Shown here: in pieces, positions 52,401-63,262 of the stretch
How the letters are laid out: the number at the start of each line of letters is the position of its first letter
Position numbering within the stretch: position 1 is the first letter of the stretch
Assembly (NCBI GenBank): GCA_023055505.1
Contig: JALIRH010000027.1
Span: 4,879,791 to 4,943,790, forward strand
Origin: Callipepla californica brunnescens
Lineage: Eukaryota; Chordata; Aves; Galliformes; Odontophoridae
DNA length: 64,000 nucleotides
Direction of reading: 5' to 3'
Translations under genes and position numbers: made by a program
The notes under the pieces: model-generated
Told to the model about the DNA's origin: nothing
Database searches by the model: none
What the model saw: only the letters and a program-made list of their open reading frames with translations

Positions 52401-55400
52401 CCCGCAGCATGGCCCCGAGGTGTACGTCCTGCCCCTCACCGAGGTCTCGCTGCCCATGGCCAAGCAGCCAGGGCGCTCAGGTAAGCTGCTGGTGGGGGTG
52501 GGGGGGAGCACCAGGCATTGCGGGACCCCTGCACGCCCCAGGGCAGAGGTGGGGTGGGGACAGGAGGGGTGATCACAGGCTTAGCTGAAACAGCTCCTGA
52601 AGAGGTGATGGGAAGATGAGGTCCTTTGGCTCCATGGAGAGCCATGTACATCCCTGCTGGCATGTGCTGGGACATAGAATCATTCAGGTTGGAAGAGACC
52701 ACTAAGATCACGGCAGCCCGTCCCCACCATGCCCACTGAACCACCCCGTGGGGTGCTCTGTCCCATGGCCCTGTGTAAACAAGGCAGTGAGTGGGAGAGG
52801 AATCCGGGGGGGGGGCTGCTGTGCCACAGCCCCCTCGCTCCCATTGTCGCTCCCCAGCTCAGAGAATGGCAGCAGTGTGGCAGGGCTGGGGCGGTGTGAC
52901 GCAGCCCAACAATGGCCCCATTGCTGCGCCCCTTGGCATGGGTGCACGAGGGGCAGGACCTGGGCTGGGAGGGGGCCGGGACTGAGGCTAAATGCCAGAG
53001 CTCCAGCTCGGCTTCATTCTGCTCTCCCCATCCCTGGGGAGGAGCAGAGAGCAGCTGCCCAGCACCGTGCCTGGGGACGCCCCATGTCCCCACACCGGCA
53101 CGGCCGCGCCGGGATGCCTGGTGGGAAGGATGCGGGGTGCCTGGGGATGGCCCCCCCACTGCTGACGGAGCATCCCAGGACAGCGTGGGGTGGCACAGCA
53201 GGGAGGAGCCCAGGGTTCGCCCGGAGTTGGCGGGTAACTCGGGTGGGTTGGGGGTACGGGTGGGCACGTGAGCGCACGGGCAGCTGGATGTGCTCTGTTA
53301 CAGTGCAGCTCCTCAAGTCCGCAGACCTTGGGCGGCAGAGCCTGCTGTACCTGAAGGAGATCGGGCACGGATGGTTTGGCAAGGTGAGCACGGGGCATCG
53401 GGGTGTTGGGGTACTGGGGCAGGGTGCGTGCAGGATCTGGTCCCTGTGGGGCTGCTCCAGCTCTTGTGCCCCACTGGGATGTGGGTTGCAGGGACACCGT
53501 GTCCCACAGTGGGAGCAAGGCGCGGTGAGGATGGATAGATGGGGACGTGCCTGCTCCTTGCCCCCAGGTGTTCCTGGGGGAGGTGAACTCGGGCATCAGC
53601 AGCACGCAGGTGGTGGTGAAGGAGCTGAAGGCCAGCGCCAGCGTGCAGGACCAGATGCAGTTCCTGGAGGAAGCACAGCCCTACAGGTAGGGCCAGGGGT
53701 GCTCTGCGGTGCTGCTGCTGGGAGGGGAGATGCTTGGGGACGCAGCGTCCGTGCCACATTTTGCTGAGCTCTCCAGGCAGCACTGGGGCTCACTGGCTGC
53801 AGGACGCTGCTGGTGTTCAGCACTGAGGTCATGAGTATGGAGGGGGGGGGCACAGAGCTGCTCCACGTCCCATGAGAGCCGAACAAATGCCCCTTTGTGG
53901 CGTGCCCTGGGGTGCTGGGACGTGCTGGTACCCGCTCCCAGCTGCTCCCAGCTGCCCCCGCACTGTGGGGGAGGCACCAGGGACGCTCCCCCCCGTGGTG
54001 CCAACGTGTCCCTCGCTCTGCCCCGCAGGGCCCTCCAGCACACCAACCTGCTGCAGTGCCTGGCCCAGTGCGCCGAGGTCACCCCCTACCTGCTGGTGAT
54101 GGAGTTCTGCCCGCTGGTGAGTGCCATGGCCCCATGAGCCAGGGCTGTGGCGTGCTGTGGGGTGGCACCGCTGTGCCATGTTCGGCACATTTTGGCCCTG
54201 GGACCCACCAGGTGTGGGAGGGGATTGTGTTGACGGTAGCACTGCCCTGCAGGGTGACCTGAAGGGGTACCTACGGAGCTGCCGGGGGGCTGAGTCCATG
54301 GCCCCAGACCCGCTCACCCTGCAGAGGATGGCATGTGAGGTGGCCTGTGGTGTGCTGCACCTGCACAGGAACAACTACATCCACAGGTAGAGCTGTGGGG
54401 CGCGGCGGGTGGGAGTGGGCTGAGCGACCCCCAGGCTGTGCCCGCCCCACCTTGCTCCTCCTGCCCAACAATATCCTGGTGCTGAGTGAGTTGCACACGG
54501 AGACTCCAGCATCAGTGATTTTGTTGAGGAAGGGGAGTGCTGCATCGGGGCCACCGGACCTTCCCGACTCGAACTGGGAGCATTGCAGTGGGGGGAAGTG
54601 GTGCAGTGGGGTTTCCCGTGGGTACCCTGCCCTTGCTGCACTGTCCTGATGTGCATCCCATATGAGTGCATCCCTCTGGGTGCCCTATGGGAGCCCAGCC
54701 GAGCCCAGCTGGATGGGTAGGGAGTGCCGGGGCTCACGTTGCTGGAGAGACCTTCTTTCCGCTTGGCTCAGCGCGTGACGGATGGACGGACAGACAGAGG
54801 CGCAGCTGGAACGCTGCATGAGAATTCCTGCTGTGCATTGGGTGCCTGGTGATCGGCACTCCCAGCCACACAGCCCTCCCGCTCCCAGCACCGGCAGCAG
54901 TGCTGCTGTGGGGTGCCCAAGTGTGGTCCCTGGGCACTGGGTGCCCCGTGTCCCCCCGTGGGGGTGGTGACAGCAGCGGGCTTTGCTTGGCAGTGACTTG
55001 GCCCTGCGGAACTGCCTACTGACCGCCGACCTGACTGTCAAGATTGGGGACTACGGGCTCTCGCACTGCAAGTACAAAGTAAGGCTGGTTAGGGTGAGGA
55101 GGGAGCTTGGGACTTGGGGCCCCCACTGCACTGGGTCTGGGGGAGCTCAGAGATGCAGTATGGCTTTGCCTGTATTTCTCTGTGCACATACACATCCAAA
55201 CACCCCCCTGTACAGACCCTTCCCTTCCCTCTTTCCCTTCCCTTCCCTCTTTCCCTTCCCTTCCCTCTTTCCCTTCCCTTCCCTCTTTCCCTTCCCTTCC
55301 CTTCCCTTCCCTTCCCTTCCCTTCCCTTCCCTTCCCTTCCCTTCCCTTCCCTTCCCTTCCCTTCCCTTCCCTTCCCTTCCCTTCCCTTCCCTTCCCTTCC

Positions 55401-58400
55401 CTTCCCTTCCCTTCCCTTCCCTTCCCTTCCCTTCCCTTCCCTTCCCTTCCCTTCCCTTCCCTTCCCTCTTTCCCTTCCCTCTTTCCCTTCCCTCTTTCCC
55501 TTCCCTCTTTCCCTTCCCTCTTTCCCTTCCCTCTTTCCCTTCCCTCTTTCCCTTCCCTCTTTCCCTTCCCTCTTTCCCTTCCCTCTTTCCCTTCCCTCTT
55601 TCCCTTCCCTCTTTCCCTTCCCTCTTTCCCTTCCCTCTTTCCCTTCCCTTCCCTCTTTTCCTCTTTCCTTTCCCTTCGAGGAGGTGTGAGCCTGGAGGAG
55701 CAGCACAGTGGGGCTGGGGTTGCAGGGTGAGGCTGTGGGGTGGCGGTGCAGAGGGGCTGGGGAGGGTGGCAGCAGCGGGCAGTGGTGTGCCCTGTCCCTT
55801 ACGTGTCGTTTTGACATTCTCTTCTCGTACTGACCCTGCATACTTGGCAGGACGACTACTTTGTGACGGCCGACCAGCTGTGGGTGCCGCTGCGCTGGAT
55901 CGCGCCCGAACTCATTGACGAGGTGCACGGCAACCTGCTCGTTGTGGACCAGACCAAGGCCAGCAACGTCTGGTGAGCTGGGTGGGGGGCACGGTGGGTG
56001 CGTGGTGTCTGGATGTCAGCCAGTGGCGGGCTGGGGGTCTCCCCATGCCCCCAGCATCACTCCGTTCCTGCAGGTCACTGGGTGTCACCATCTGGGAGCT
56101 GTTTGAGCTGGGCAGCCAGCCCTACGACCACTACTCCGACCGGCAGGTGCTTGCCTACGCCATCAAGGAGCAGCAGCTGAAGCTGCCCAAGCCCCAGCTG
56201 AAGCTGTCGCTGGCAGAGCGCTGGTGAGGAGCTCTCCCTGTCCCTCTGGGGGTGCGTGGCTGTGACTGTGCACGGAGCAGGCACGGTGCTGAGCCCTGCT
56301 CCTTGTTGCAGGTATGAAGTGATGCAGTTCTGCTGGCTGCAGCCCGAGCAGCGCCCGACAGCCGAGGAGGTGCACCTGCTGCTCTCATACCTCTGTGCCA
56401 AAGGTGCGACGGAGGCAGAGGAGGAGTTTGAGAAGCGCTGGAACTCCATGAAGCCCAACGGCAGCGCCAGCGGCAGCCACCACGGCACCGAGCTCTCCTC
56501 CTTCCCTCTGCTGGAGCACTTCTCTGCCGACGGCTTCCCCTCGGACGGGGACGACATCCTCACCGTGATGGAGACCAGCCACGGCCTTAACTTCGAGTAC
56601 AAGTGGGAGCACACCAAGACCGAGCACTTCCAGGCGCCCCTGGGTTCCCTCAGCCCCAGCAGTGCCGCACGTTACCACGAGCTCTATTACCCAGCAGCAT
56701 CCACAGGACACCTGAGCCTGGGAGTGTCACCCTCCTGCTATGAGTGCAAGCAGCCGGGCTGCCCCAGCCTGCCACCTCCAGGCATGGTGCCCATCCTGGG
56801 CGCACACAGCCCCTCGCTCGGCAGTGAGTACTACATCCGCATCGAGGGCCCGGCCGAGGGCAGCTCTGAGATGGACTACGCCATGTGCTCCTACAGCCCC
56901 GAGGGCGAGCGCAGCTCTGCGTCCTGCTGGAGAGCCCAGGGCACGCGGGATGACTCGGACAGCAGCCCCACTGCCTCGCTGAGCATGGAGCCGCTGCTGG
57001 GCCACGTGCCGGCAGGTGAGAGCTCGTGGGAGTGCGCCGAGTACTACCCCTACGTGGGGCAGGAGCAGCACGGCTACGTGCCATCCCCCGGCCCCGAGCG
57101 GTTTTTGCTGGATGAGGAGCGTGCTGAGCCCGGTGACAAGGACTGGTCCGTGCCCGGCTTCCAGCACAGCATCTTCACCGACCCGCTGGGCGTCTCGCCC
57201 TCAGTGAACTCCGCCTACAGCCCCCAGCACTACAGGCAGCCACCAGCGCAGGGCGAAGCCCATCCGGACTGCGTGACGCTGGAGCTGGGCGACGACAGCC
57301 CCCCCGGGGCTCCCCTCCCTGCAGCCCCCCAGCAGCAGCAGCAGCCCTGGGCCTCCAACAGCTCCTCCAACAACAACATCGGCAGTGGCAGCCCGGCCGC
57401 CCGCGAGCCCCGCCGACAGCTGGTGCTACCGCCGCATGATCACCTTCCGCGGGCTGATGGCCAAGCCGCTGGGCACCGTGCCGCCGCGCACCCAGTCCCA
57501 GCTCGGGGGGTCCCCGCCGGGCATCGATTTCCGCCGCCCGCGGCAGGAGCAGCCTCAGCCCCCCGGCTCCTCCCAGTGCCGCTCACCCTCCCCGCGGAGC
57601 CAGGCCTGGCAGAGCCGTGACTCATCAGCCTCCGTCCGCTTGCAGGCGGCAGTGCTGGCTGGCGGCCCCGACGCGGCCCTGGAAGCCGGAGCGCAGCCGT
57701 GCCCACAGGATGCCCGCCCTGCCGAGGGCATGGAGCGGAGCAGCCCTCCCCGCAGCCCTGTGCCCCACGGCACGGCTGGGACAGGCCCTGGGGAGGTCAT
57801 CCTTATGGCCGGCACCGCTGCGCCGAACCCTGATCCCACGGGGGAGCCTGGCGTAGACAGTGCCCAGCCTGCTCTGGAGGGCCCCGAGGCATCGGTGTCT
57901 GCAGAGGCGGCCGCCGAGGGCAGCGTGTGCCCCACCAGCGACACGGAGCGCACGCCGGACAAAACCTTCTCCAGCAGCAGCAGCTTCCCCGGTGGTGACG
58001 ATGGCAGCGACGAGGACACGGCAGAGCTGACTTCGGGCGTCTTCACCGACTTCTCCGGGGACTACATGGAGCGGGCGGACATGGTGCCGGCGTTCAAGTC
58101 CTTACAGAAGCAGGTGGGGACTCCGGACTCCCTGGAGTCGTTGGACATCCCCTCCACCGCCAGCTCCTGCGAGGTGTTCAGCCCCACCGCCTTCACGCCC
58201 GCCGGGCAGCCCAAGGCTCTGGATAGCGGCTACGACACAGAGAACAACGAGTCCCCTGAGTTTGTCCTGAAGGAGCCCCACGAGCCCCGCGAGCCCGAGG
58301 CATTCGGCCAGATGGGGAAACCACCCCCAGGGCTGCCGGGGGGGGACGGGGACAGCCCAGCCCCCGAAACGCGGCTCTCTGCATCCTTCAGCGCTGAGCT

Positions 58401-60051
58401 CCACGGCCTCTCCGAGAAGAACCCTTACCGTGACTCTGCCTACTTCTCTGACTACGATGCTGAAGCCGAGCGTGGCCCCAAGGATGAGGAGGACAGCGAT
58501 GGCTCTGAGACCCCGGAGGCAGAGAAGGAGGGACCCCAGCCCCACACGCAGGACACGGCCCAGCCCTCTGTGCTGGGGGAGGACACATTGCACCCCCCGG
58601 GAGCGCCCGGCAGCCCCCCAGCAGCCCCCAGCAAAGCGCTGGGAGCTGAAGCACTGGACACGGGGGTCTGGCGGGGGGCAGAGGCTGGTGGTCCCGCGGT
58701 GGGGAAGCATGGCACCGAGCACCGAGCACCAGCCAGCTCCCCGTGCCCCAATGGAGATGGGCTGGGGGACTCTGTGCCAACCAAGACTTTCTCCTTGTCC
58801 CTGGTGCCAGATGGTGAGGAACCAGTGCTGGGTGAAGGGACCCATGTGGCTGAGAGCATCCCCAGGCTCGGGGAAGATGTGGCTGGGGACGAACAGACTG
58901 TACCCCCCATGCCAGGGCTTGGGGCAGCGGAGCTGTCCCCAGAGGGCACCAGGGTGGGTGTCACACCTGGAGGGGATGCACCTGGGGGTCCCAGCACACT
59001 GCTGTCAGGGGATGAGACACCAGTGGGCATCTCCTTGCTCCCATCCACCCCTGAGCGCCGAGAGGAGCCTGAGGAGGAGGAGGAGGACACGGAGGACAGT
59101 GACGAGTCAGACGAGGAGCTGCGCTGCTACAACATTCAGGAGCAGAGCGAGGAGAGCGAGGAGGAGCCGGCGGCCGTCCCCATCGTGGTGGCCGAGAGCC
59201 ACAGTGGCAGGAACCTGCGCAGCCTGCTCAAGATGCCCAGCCTGCTCTCCGAGGCCTTCTGCGAGGACCTGGAGCGCAAGAAGAAGGCTGTGTCCTTCTA
59301 CGACGATGTCACCATCTACCTCTTTGACCAGGTGAGCGGCCCCAGCAAGGCGGGGTCGGTGTGCAGTGATGGGCACTGTCTCCAACAACGGCATTGTCTC
59401 CCACGCTGTCTCCTTTATGCAGGAAAGCCCCACGCGGGAGCTGGGTGAGCAGAGCTTCCCAGATGCCCCTGAGCCCTCAGCGCAGCCCCCGGCCAGCAGC
59501 AGCAGCCCCAGCAGCCCCGCCAGCCCCACGGAGAGGCTGAGTGCATCAGATGACTCCTCGGACGGCAACGCCTCTGAAGAGAGTAAGGGGGCTGTGGGGT
59601 CAGGGGGGTGGCAGTGGGGTGACCCTAACGATGGGCTGAGCCCCCAGCCCTTTGCTCTGTGTTGCAGGTGGAGGCTTTGAGTGGGACGATGACTTTCCAC
59701 TCATGCCGGTGAAGCCGTCCCTGATGTCCACGCTGACACCGGCGGAGCCCGACCCGGCCGTGCCCACGCTGGTGCCAGCCCCGAAGCAGGTGCTGCCCCT
59801 CCAGTTCTCCCGCTTCACGGTCTCACCTGCCCCAGCGTCCCGCTTCTCCATCACCCACGTCTCCGACTCAGACATGGACTCTGTAGGAGGTGAGACCCCC
59901 ACCCAGACCGTCCCCTACCCCACACAGCTCTGCTGGGCACCTCTCCCAGTGGACACCATCACCCCGAGGCGACTTTGTCCCTCGTGGTGCCCTGCTCACA
60001 CCACCTCTCTGCTTCCTTCCAGGCAGCAGCGAAGATGGTGACCGGGAATGA
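43412..60051 (+). CDS. AATK: AATK (LMTK1/AATYK), lemur-type kinase, 14 exons, frame break in exon 11
   Basis: Membrane-anchored kinase of neurons. Exons: 43412-43466, 51483-51616, 52339-52480, 53304-53383, 53568-53686, 54029-54116, 54253-54386, 54994-55078, 55851-55972, 56074-56223, 56312-59331, 59423-59582, 59668-59889, 60023-60051. N-terminus [17 protein letters not shown]; membrane segment [20 protein letters not shown] then CLCCKKG in exon 2. Kinase domain: glycine loop IGHGWFGKV, lysine in VVVKEL, catalytic loop HSDLALRN (HSD for HRD, as I recall for human), DYG for DFG, WIAPEL. The long tail ends with [18 protein letters not shown], containing the PP1-docking KAVSF, and [23 protein letters not shown]. 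The coding sum is 4540 bases, one too many: before about 57396 one frame is homologous ([14 protein letters not shown]), after about 57420 the next ([14 protein letters not shown]). Corrected length about 1512 aa (human about 1374). Read literally, translation would stop at 57620. In-frame ATG 43385 has the better context and may be the true start. Confidence 0.93.
44330..44640. promoter_or_regulatory. Candidate regulatory element with octamer motif
   Basis: Island of lower GC about 0.9 kb into AATK intron 1. It has a perfect POU octamer ATTTGCAT within CTTTATTTGCATCTT near 44410, plus CAATTTGCCATGCTAATCC near 44492. No repeat or coding signature is seen. Enhancer role is inferred. Confidence 0.33.
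45755..45790. repeat. 36-bp dispersed repeat, copy 1
   Basis: Starts GTGGGAAGCTGCATC. It matches 47314-47349 at about 32 of 36 positions. Both copies lie in AATK intron 1 in the same orientation, 1.56 kb apart. Family unknown. Confidence 0.75.
47314..47349. repeat. 36-bp dispersed repeat, copy 2
   Basis: Same orientation as the copy at 45755-45790. Shared core is GTGGGAAGCTGCATC and ACACCTCA; the mismatches cluster between them. Confidence 0.75.
47966..48330. repeat. Degenerate minisatellite around a CR1 end
   Basis: Repeats of the phrases GGGGCTGTGCCCAC (before the CR1 piece) and GTGCTGTGCCCATGGTTCCC-like units (after it) fill this stretch, with CATGG, GTGCC and CCATG recurring every 10-20 bases. 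Units have diverged, so no exact period holds across the array. Confidence 0.8.
48040..48092 (+). mobile_element. CR1 LINE 3'-end fragment
   Basis: Reads GGTTGGGTTTGGTGATCTTA and then TTTTCCAACCTTACTGATTC, the sense orientation of an avian CR1 3' terminus just before its short terminal repeats. Only about 50 bases survive. Confidence 0.75.
48595..48960. promoter_or_regulatory. Candidate regulatory element, AT-rich
   Basis: The most AT-rich stretch of AATK intron 1. It has CTTTGCATGC (octamer-like), ATGAATAAATATGG, CTCTTAATTACG, and TTATTATTATTTATTAATTTT, then CCTAATTATCGTTATTAG near 48870. The TTATTATT part may be a simple repeat; the rest has no repeat signature. Confidence 0.33.
49372..49480. 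repeat. Degenerate minisatellite (CACCGTGCCCAGACCCAGCC-like)
   Basis: Five or six imperfect units built from CCCTGCACC / CCTACACCGTGCCCAGACCC phrases. It lies in AATK intron 1. Confidence 0.7.
50600..50730. promoter_or_regulatory. Candidate regulatory element with AP-1 site
   Basis: Balanced-composition segment containing CTTTTCAGTGAGTCATTTTC (AP-1-type TGAGTCA) and GTGTTCACCATGGAAAC, a near-palindrome with some likeness to an RFX X-box. It sits about 0.8 kb upstream of AATK exon 2. Inferred from motifs. Confidence 0.28.
51986..52023 (+). promoter_or_regulatory. AATK: Candidate internal AATK promoter: SOX motif and TATA box
   Basis: AACAATG (SOX-type) at 51986-51992 lies 26 bases before TATATA at 52018-52023, in CAGCTATATAGGGGCAC. 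This is the only well-formed TATA box I noticed in a promoter-like place in the window. It is followed at the expected distance by an exon-like segment with a start codon and a splice donor (52184). It would drive a short AATK form lacking the membrane segment, and transcripts through the miR-338 hairpin. Confidence 0.5.
52050..52183 (+). CDS. AATK: Candidate alternative first exon of AATK
   Basis: ATG at 52112 opens 24 codons ([20 protein letters not shown], then HHCQ) that end exactly at a GTATGG donor. They join in frame to AATK exon 3 ([10 protein letters not shown]) with phase 0. A TATA box lies 90 bases upstream of the ATG, placing the transcript start near 52050. The product would lack exons 1-2 and hence the canonical membrane segment, though the new leader is itself mildly hydrophobic. 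An earlier ATG at 52083 is out of frame with exon 3. Membrane-free AATK isoforms are known in mammals; whether they use this exon I do not know. Confidence 0.5.
52673..52755 (-). mobile_element. CR1 LINE 3'-end fragment
   Basis: AGAATCATTCAGGTTGGAAG followed by AGACCACTAAGATCA and CACCATGCCCACTGAACCA is the complement of a typical CR1 3' end. It lies in AATK intron 3. Confidence 0.85.
54457..54536 (+). ncRNA. MIR338: miR-338 precursor hairpin in AATK intron 7
   Basis: The 5p arm AACAATATCCTGGTGCTGAG (54467-54488 in full) and the 3p arm starting TCCAGCATCAGTGATTTTGT (54505-54526) match mammalian miR-338-5p and -3p as I remember them. They pair around a loop starting AGTTGCACACGG. The hairpin starts about 70 bases after the AATK exon 7 donor. 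In mammals miR-338 is expressed from the AATK locus in brain and promotes oligodendrocyte maturation. The outer stem extends with CTCCTCC and GGGGAG. Confidence 0.97.
55217..55677. repeat. Composite (CTTCC)n polypyrimidine array in AATK intron 8
   Basis: About 460 bases of C/T only on the plus strand. Three zones are visible: four copies of an 18-base unit (CTTTCCCTTCCCTTCCCT), then roughly 35 copies of CTTCC (about 55290-55465), then about 14 copies of a 13-base unit (CTTCCCTCTTTCC). It lies between kinase exons 8 and 9. It is open in all plus frames simply because C/T codons contain no stops, so it is not coding. Confidence 0.97.
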
Positions 60052-60681
60052 GGCAGCATGCTCCTCACCTGCCTGCGCCCTCGGCAGCGGCCAGCGGCCG
60101 CACGGGACAGGGGCAGCCGGAGCCTGACGTGGGCTCCCGGCACTGAGCTCCGTTTTTTTTTAAGGCAGATGTGGTCAGAAGGAGTTGGGGTGCTGCTGGC
60201 TGGAGCCGGGCACAGCCCGGGGGGAGGCGGTGGGTGCCAGCAGCGCACGTGCGAGTGGATGTCTGCGTGTGTATAAATAGACGTATATATATATATATAG
60301 ACATATATATATATATAAAATTATAGCATTTAAAGGGTAGTGCCCTGACCTTGCTAACATTTGCTCAGTCCCCCCTCTTTGTCACCCCCCCCCCACCCCA
60401 CATTGGCTTTCTCCCCACGTGTGCTCCCCGAGGCGCTCTTTGTCCCCCACCTGCACCCTGATGCCACTCCGTGTCCCCCCTCCAGGGCTGGCACTGCCTC
60501 TCTGCTGCTGGGGGGAATGCTGGGGGGGGGGCTGCCCCTTGCTTATTGCCAAGCCCTTTGGGGAGCAGCCCCAGCCCAGCAGGGGACCCCCAAAGTTTGG
60601 GAGGTGGGAGAGGAGGGTTGGGGACCGCCAGCCTATTTTTGTATTTAAAGAAAAGGAAGAAAAAAAAATACTAAACCCACA

Positions 60682-60715
<34 letters not shown>

Positions 60716-61785
60716 CCCACTAAAATAACCCCACAAAACACCAGAAGTCGCTGTTGACAGGACTCACGTTGCCGCAGTTTTAAGTAAGTTATTGTTGCCA
60801 AAGAGATGTAAAGAGTTTATGGAGGCATTGTGTGTGTGTGTGTGGGGGGGGGGGGGTCTCGTGGTTTATTTGTTCTGTTTTTTTCGGTTGTTGTTGCTGT
60901 ATTATTATTATTATTTTTAAAGTCGTTTAAGGCTTAGGATAATTGTGCAATTCCAGCTCCCAGGAGGCTGTGGGATTAAACGGAGCCTATGGGAAGCTTG
61001 AGATCAGGGCTGTGTCCTCGGGGGCCCATAGACCAAATCCTGAGGTGAGGAATGCCCCCCACCCACCACCGCAGCCCCGTGTCCTGCAGCCCGGGCTGGC
61101 TCCCGGGGGGGGGCCCGGGGCACACGCACACACATATGCACAACCATGGGGCTGCGTGCCCATGGGGTGGGGCTGCTGCTGGGAGCACCCCCGTTCTTAG
61201 GCTCCCATTGCCCCCCAACCCCCGCCAGCCTGCAGCTGGGGCCATGGCAATTTAGGATGAAGCTGTTGGAGGGGTGCCACCCCCTCAAAGGCAGCAAGCA
61301 GTGTCCCCAGCCTCAGCCCCAAAACTGGGGAGGGGGGGCTGTGCCTCCCCACTGCGCCACCCCCACACCCTTCCTGACATACTGAGCCCAGCTCCTGCTT
61401 GATTGAAGTGTTTGATTTCAGCTTCCCCCCTCCCACCCCCCCACCTCAGGCGCTTTGCATTGCAGAGGGGACCCCCCCAATCCCCCCATCCCTGCAGGGG
61501 CTGCTGGACCCCTCCCCAGCCCAGGGTTTGGTCTATGGCAGAGGCAGCTGCCTCTGGAGGGCAGCACGAGAGCACAGCTGCGGCCGTCGGATATGATGAT
61601 GATGATGATTTCTTTTTTCTTTTTCTTTTTTTTTTTTAATAGAAGAGCTCCTCTGACATTGTATATTTTATCGATACGGGTCATTACTGCTGTAATTTTT
61701 TATCAGTGCTGATTTCCATACAGCTCCCAGCATGTGTGTCAGACATCATCGGGCCGATAATAAAGTTTTTAAAATACGGTACGCC
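60052..61785 (+). other. AATK: AATK 3' UTR
   Basis: From the TGA at 60049-60051 to about 20 bases after the poly(A) signal at 61759. It contains simple repeats: (TA)n at 60284-60317, (AC)n then A21 at 60678-60715, (TG)n then G13 at 60829-60856, and a T tract near 61623-61639. No other gene recognised. Confidence 0.8.
61759..61764 (+). terminator. AATK: AATK poly(A) signal AATAAA
   Basis: Canonical hexamer within CGATAATAAAGTTTTTAAAA, 1.7 kb after the stop codon. It is the first good signal in the long UTR and is followed by a T/GT-rich stretch. Confidence 0.82.
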
Positions 61786-61915
61786 GTTTCGTGCCCACGT
61801 CACTCCCCCGGCACAGCTGTGGCTGCTCTGGTTTGGGACCAGTGCTGCATGGGAGAGCTCTGCTCCCATCGCTGCCAAAGGAAAACACGGGGTGCCCGCT
61901 GGTGGGGAGGTAAAT

Positions 61916-61921
61916 TTTATT
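61916..61921 (-). terminator. BAIAP2: BAIAP2 poly(A) signal AATAAA
   Basis: The minus strand reads GAGCAATAAAATTTACC. It lies about 150 bases from the AATK signal on the other strand, so the two genes end tail to tail with little or no gap. Confidence 0.78.
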
Positions 61922-63217
61922 GCTCATAAATTATTTCTTTTCTTTCCTCTCATTAAAAAAACAAAACAAAACAAAACAAAAAACCATTTCAGGTTACATC
62001 TTGCAGGTGGCCACCAAGGCAGGAGGTGTAGTGAAGCCCTGGGGTCAGCAGCCCCTCGTGTGGGGCTGGAAGAGGACGACACAGGGCTGGTGACAAGGCA
62101 CACCCCATCCTGACACCCCTACCCTGGCTGTGAGCCCCCAGCCCCTGCTGATGGCTCTGAGATGCAGCCATCAGCATTCCCCATCCCCCCCCAGCTCCTG
62201 CTGCCCCGTGGAGGCACAGCACAGTGTCTGCCAGCACACGGCACAGGGGTTGGCACAGCTGCCAGCATCCTCAGGGCACAGGACATTGGGCACAGCCCCT
62301 GCACTGCATTTCGAGGTGCTGATGGGATGGGCACGCTTAAGTTGGTGGCTTCCTACGTGTGATGGAGCAGTGCTGGAGGACAGCACCTGCAGGTGGGCTG
62401 GGGGGGATGCTGAGGGTCACCGAGCTGCTCCAGCCCCAGCCCGTTAGAGGGAAGCAGCAATGTGTGCAGGAGCAAAATGTGCCTCGGGAGGCAGCCAGCA
62501 TCACTTTGGCCCCGGGTGGGGATGCTCTCCTTCAGGGCACCTTCACAAGCCACGGGAGGGGGCACAGCCTCGCCAGCAGCTGATTCTAACCCCACCAGCA
62601 GTGACCGGCGTGGTCAGCTCTGTGCCACCTGGGCCAAACCTACAGTCACAGCAACCCGAGCTCTGCGCTCAAGCAATTCAAAAAGTGCAACATGGACGAA
62701 TAGAATGGGAAAAGCAGAACCTCGTGGCACTGCTCCCAGCCGTGCCCTGCTGGTGCCAGCTGCATGGCGCAGCAAAGAGGCAGATCCTGCTCGGAAAACC
62801 CCGTCCCCTTTGGCAGGGCTGGGGGGAAGGGAGGGGGTGTGAGTACATGTGTGTATATATTTCAATCTCATGCAGCCCTAGGAATAGTGGAAGAGAAGCA
62901 GCAAAGCAGGAGGGCTCTGGGGCTGAGCCTGGGAAGGAGCACAGCGGTGCTGGCTACCCCACGGCGCACAGGAGGAGCCCTCCACTCCTCGAGTATTTTT
63001 TAGTGTATATCTTACAGCAGTACCATAATACCCCACTATGTACACGGTCATGGCACTGCAGCAGCCCTGGGAGCAGAGTCCAGCCCCGACCCAGGGCTGC
63101 AGCATCGGCAGCAGCAGCTCCTTTGCTTTGGGGGGAATCTGTGGCTCTTCTGCCCACTCATCACCCCTCCTGCAAGCTGCTGCCAATCCTAGAAGCAAAC
63201 CTGTGCTATCTAGGGCT

Positions 63218-63262
63218 GGGGGGGGGGGGGGGGGGGTCAGGCTGTTTGGCAGCCATCTGCCC

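Noticed and set aside
54983..55918. Long open frame rich in Phe-Pro-Ser-Leu across the AATK intron 8 array, and its Gly-Lys-Arg-Glu-rich counterpart on the minus strand
   Set aside because: Produced only by the C/T repeat, which contains no stop codons in any frame. It is flanked by true splice sites of exons 8 and 9.
56256..57620. Separate short AATK-like protein ending at 57620
   Set aside because: The part after about 57400 loses all homology while the next frame regains it. This is the consequence of the one-base frame break, not a separate gene.
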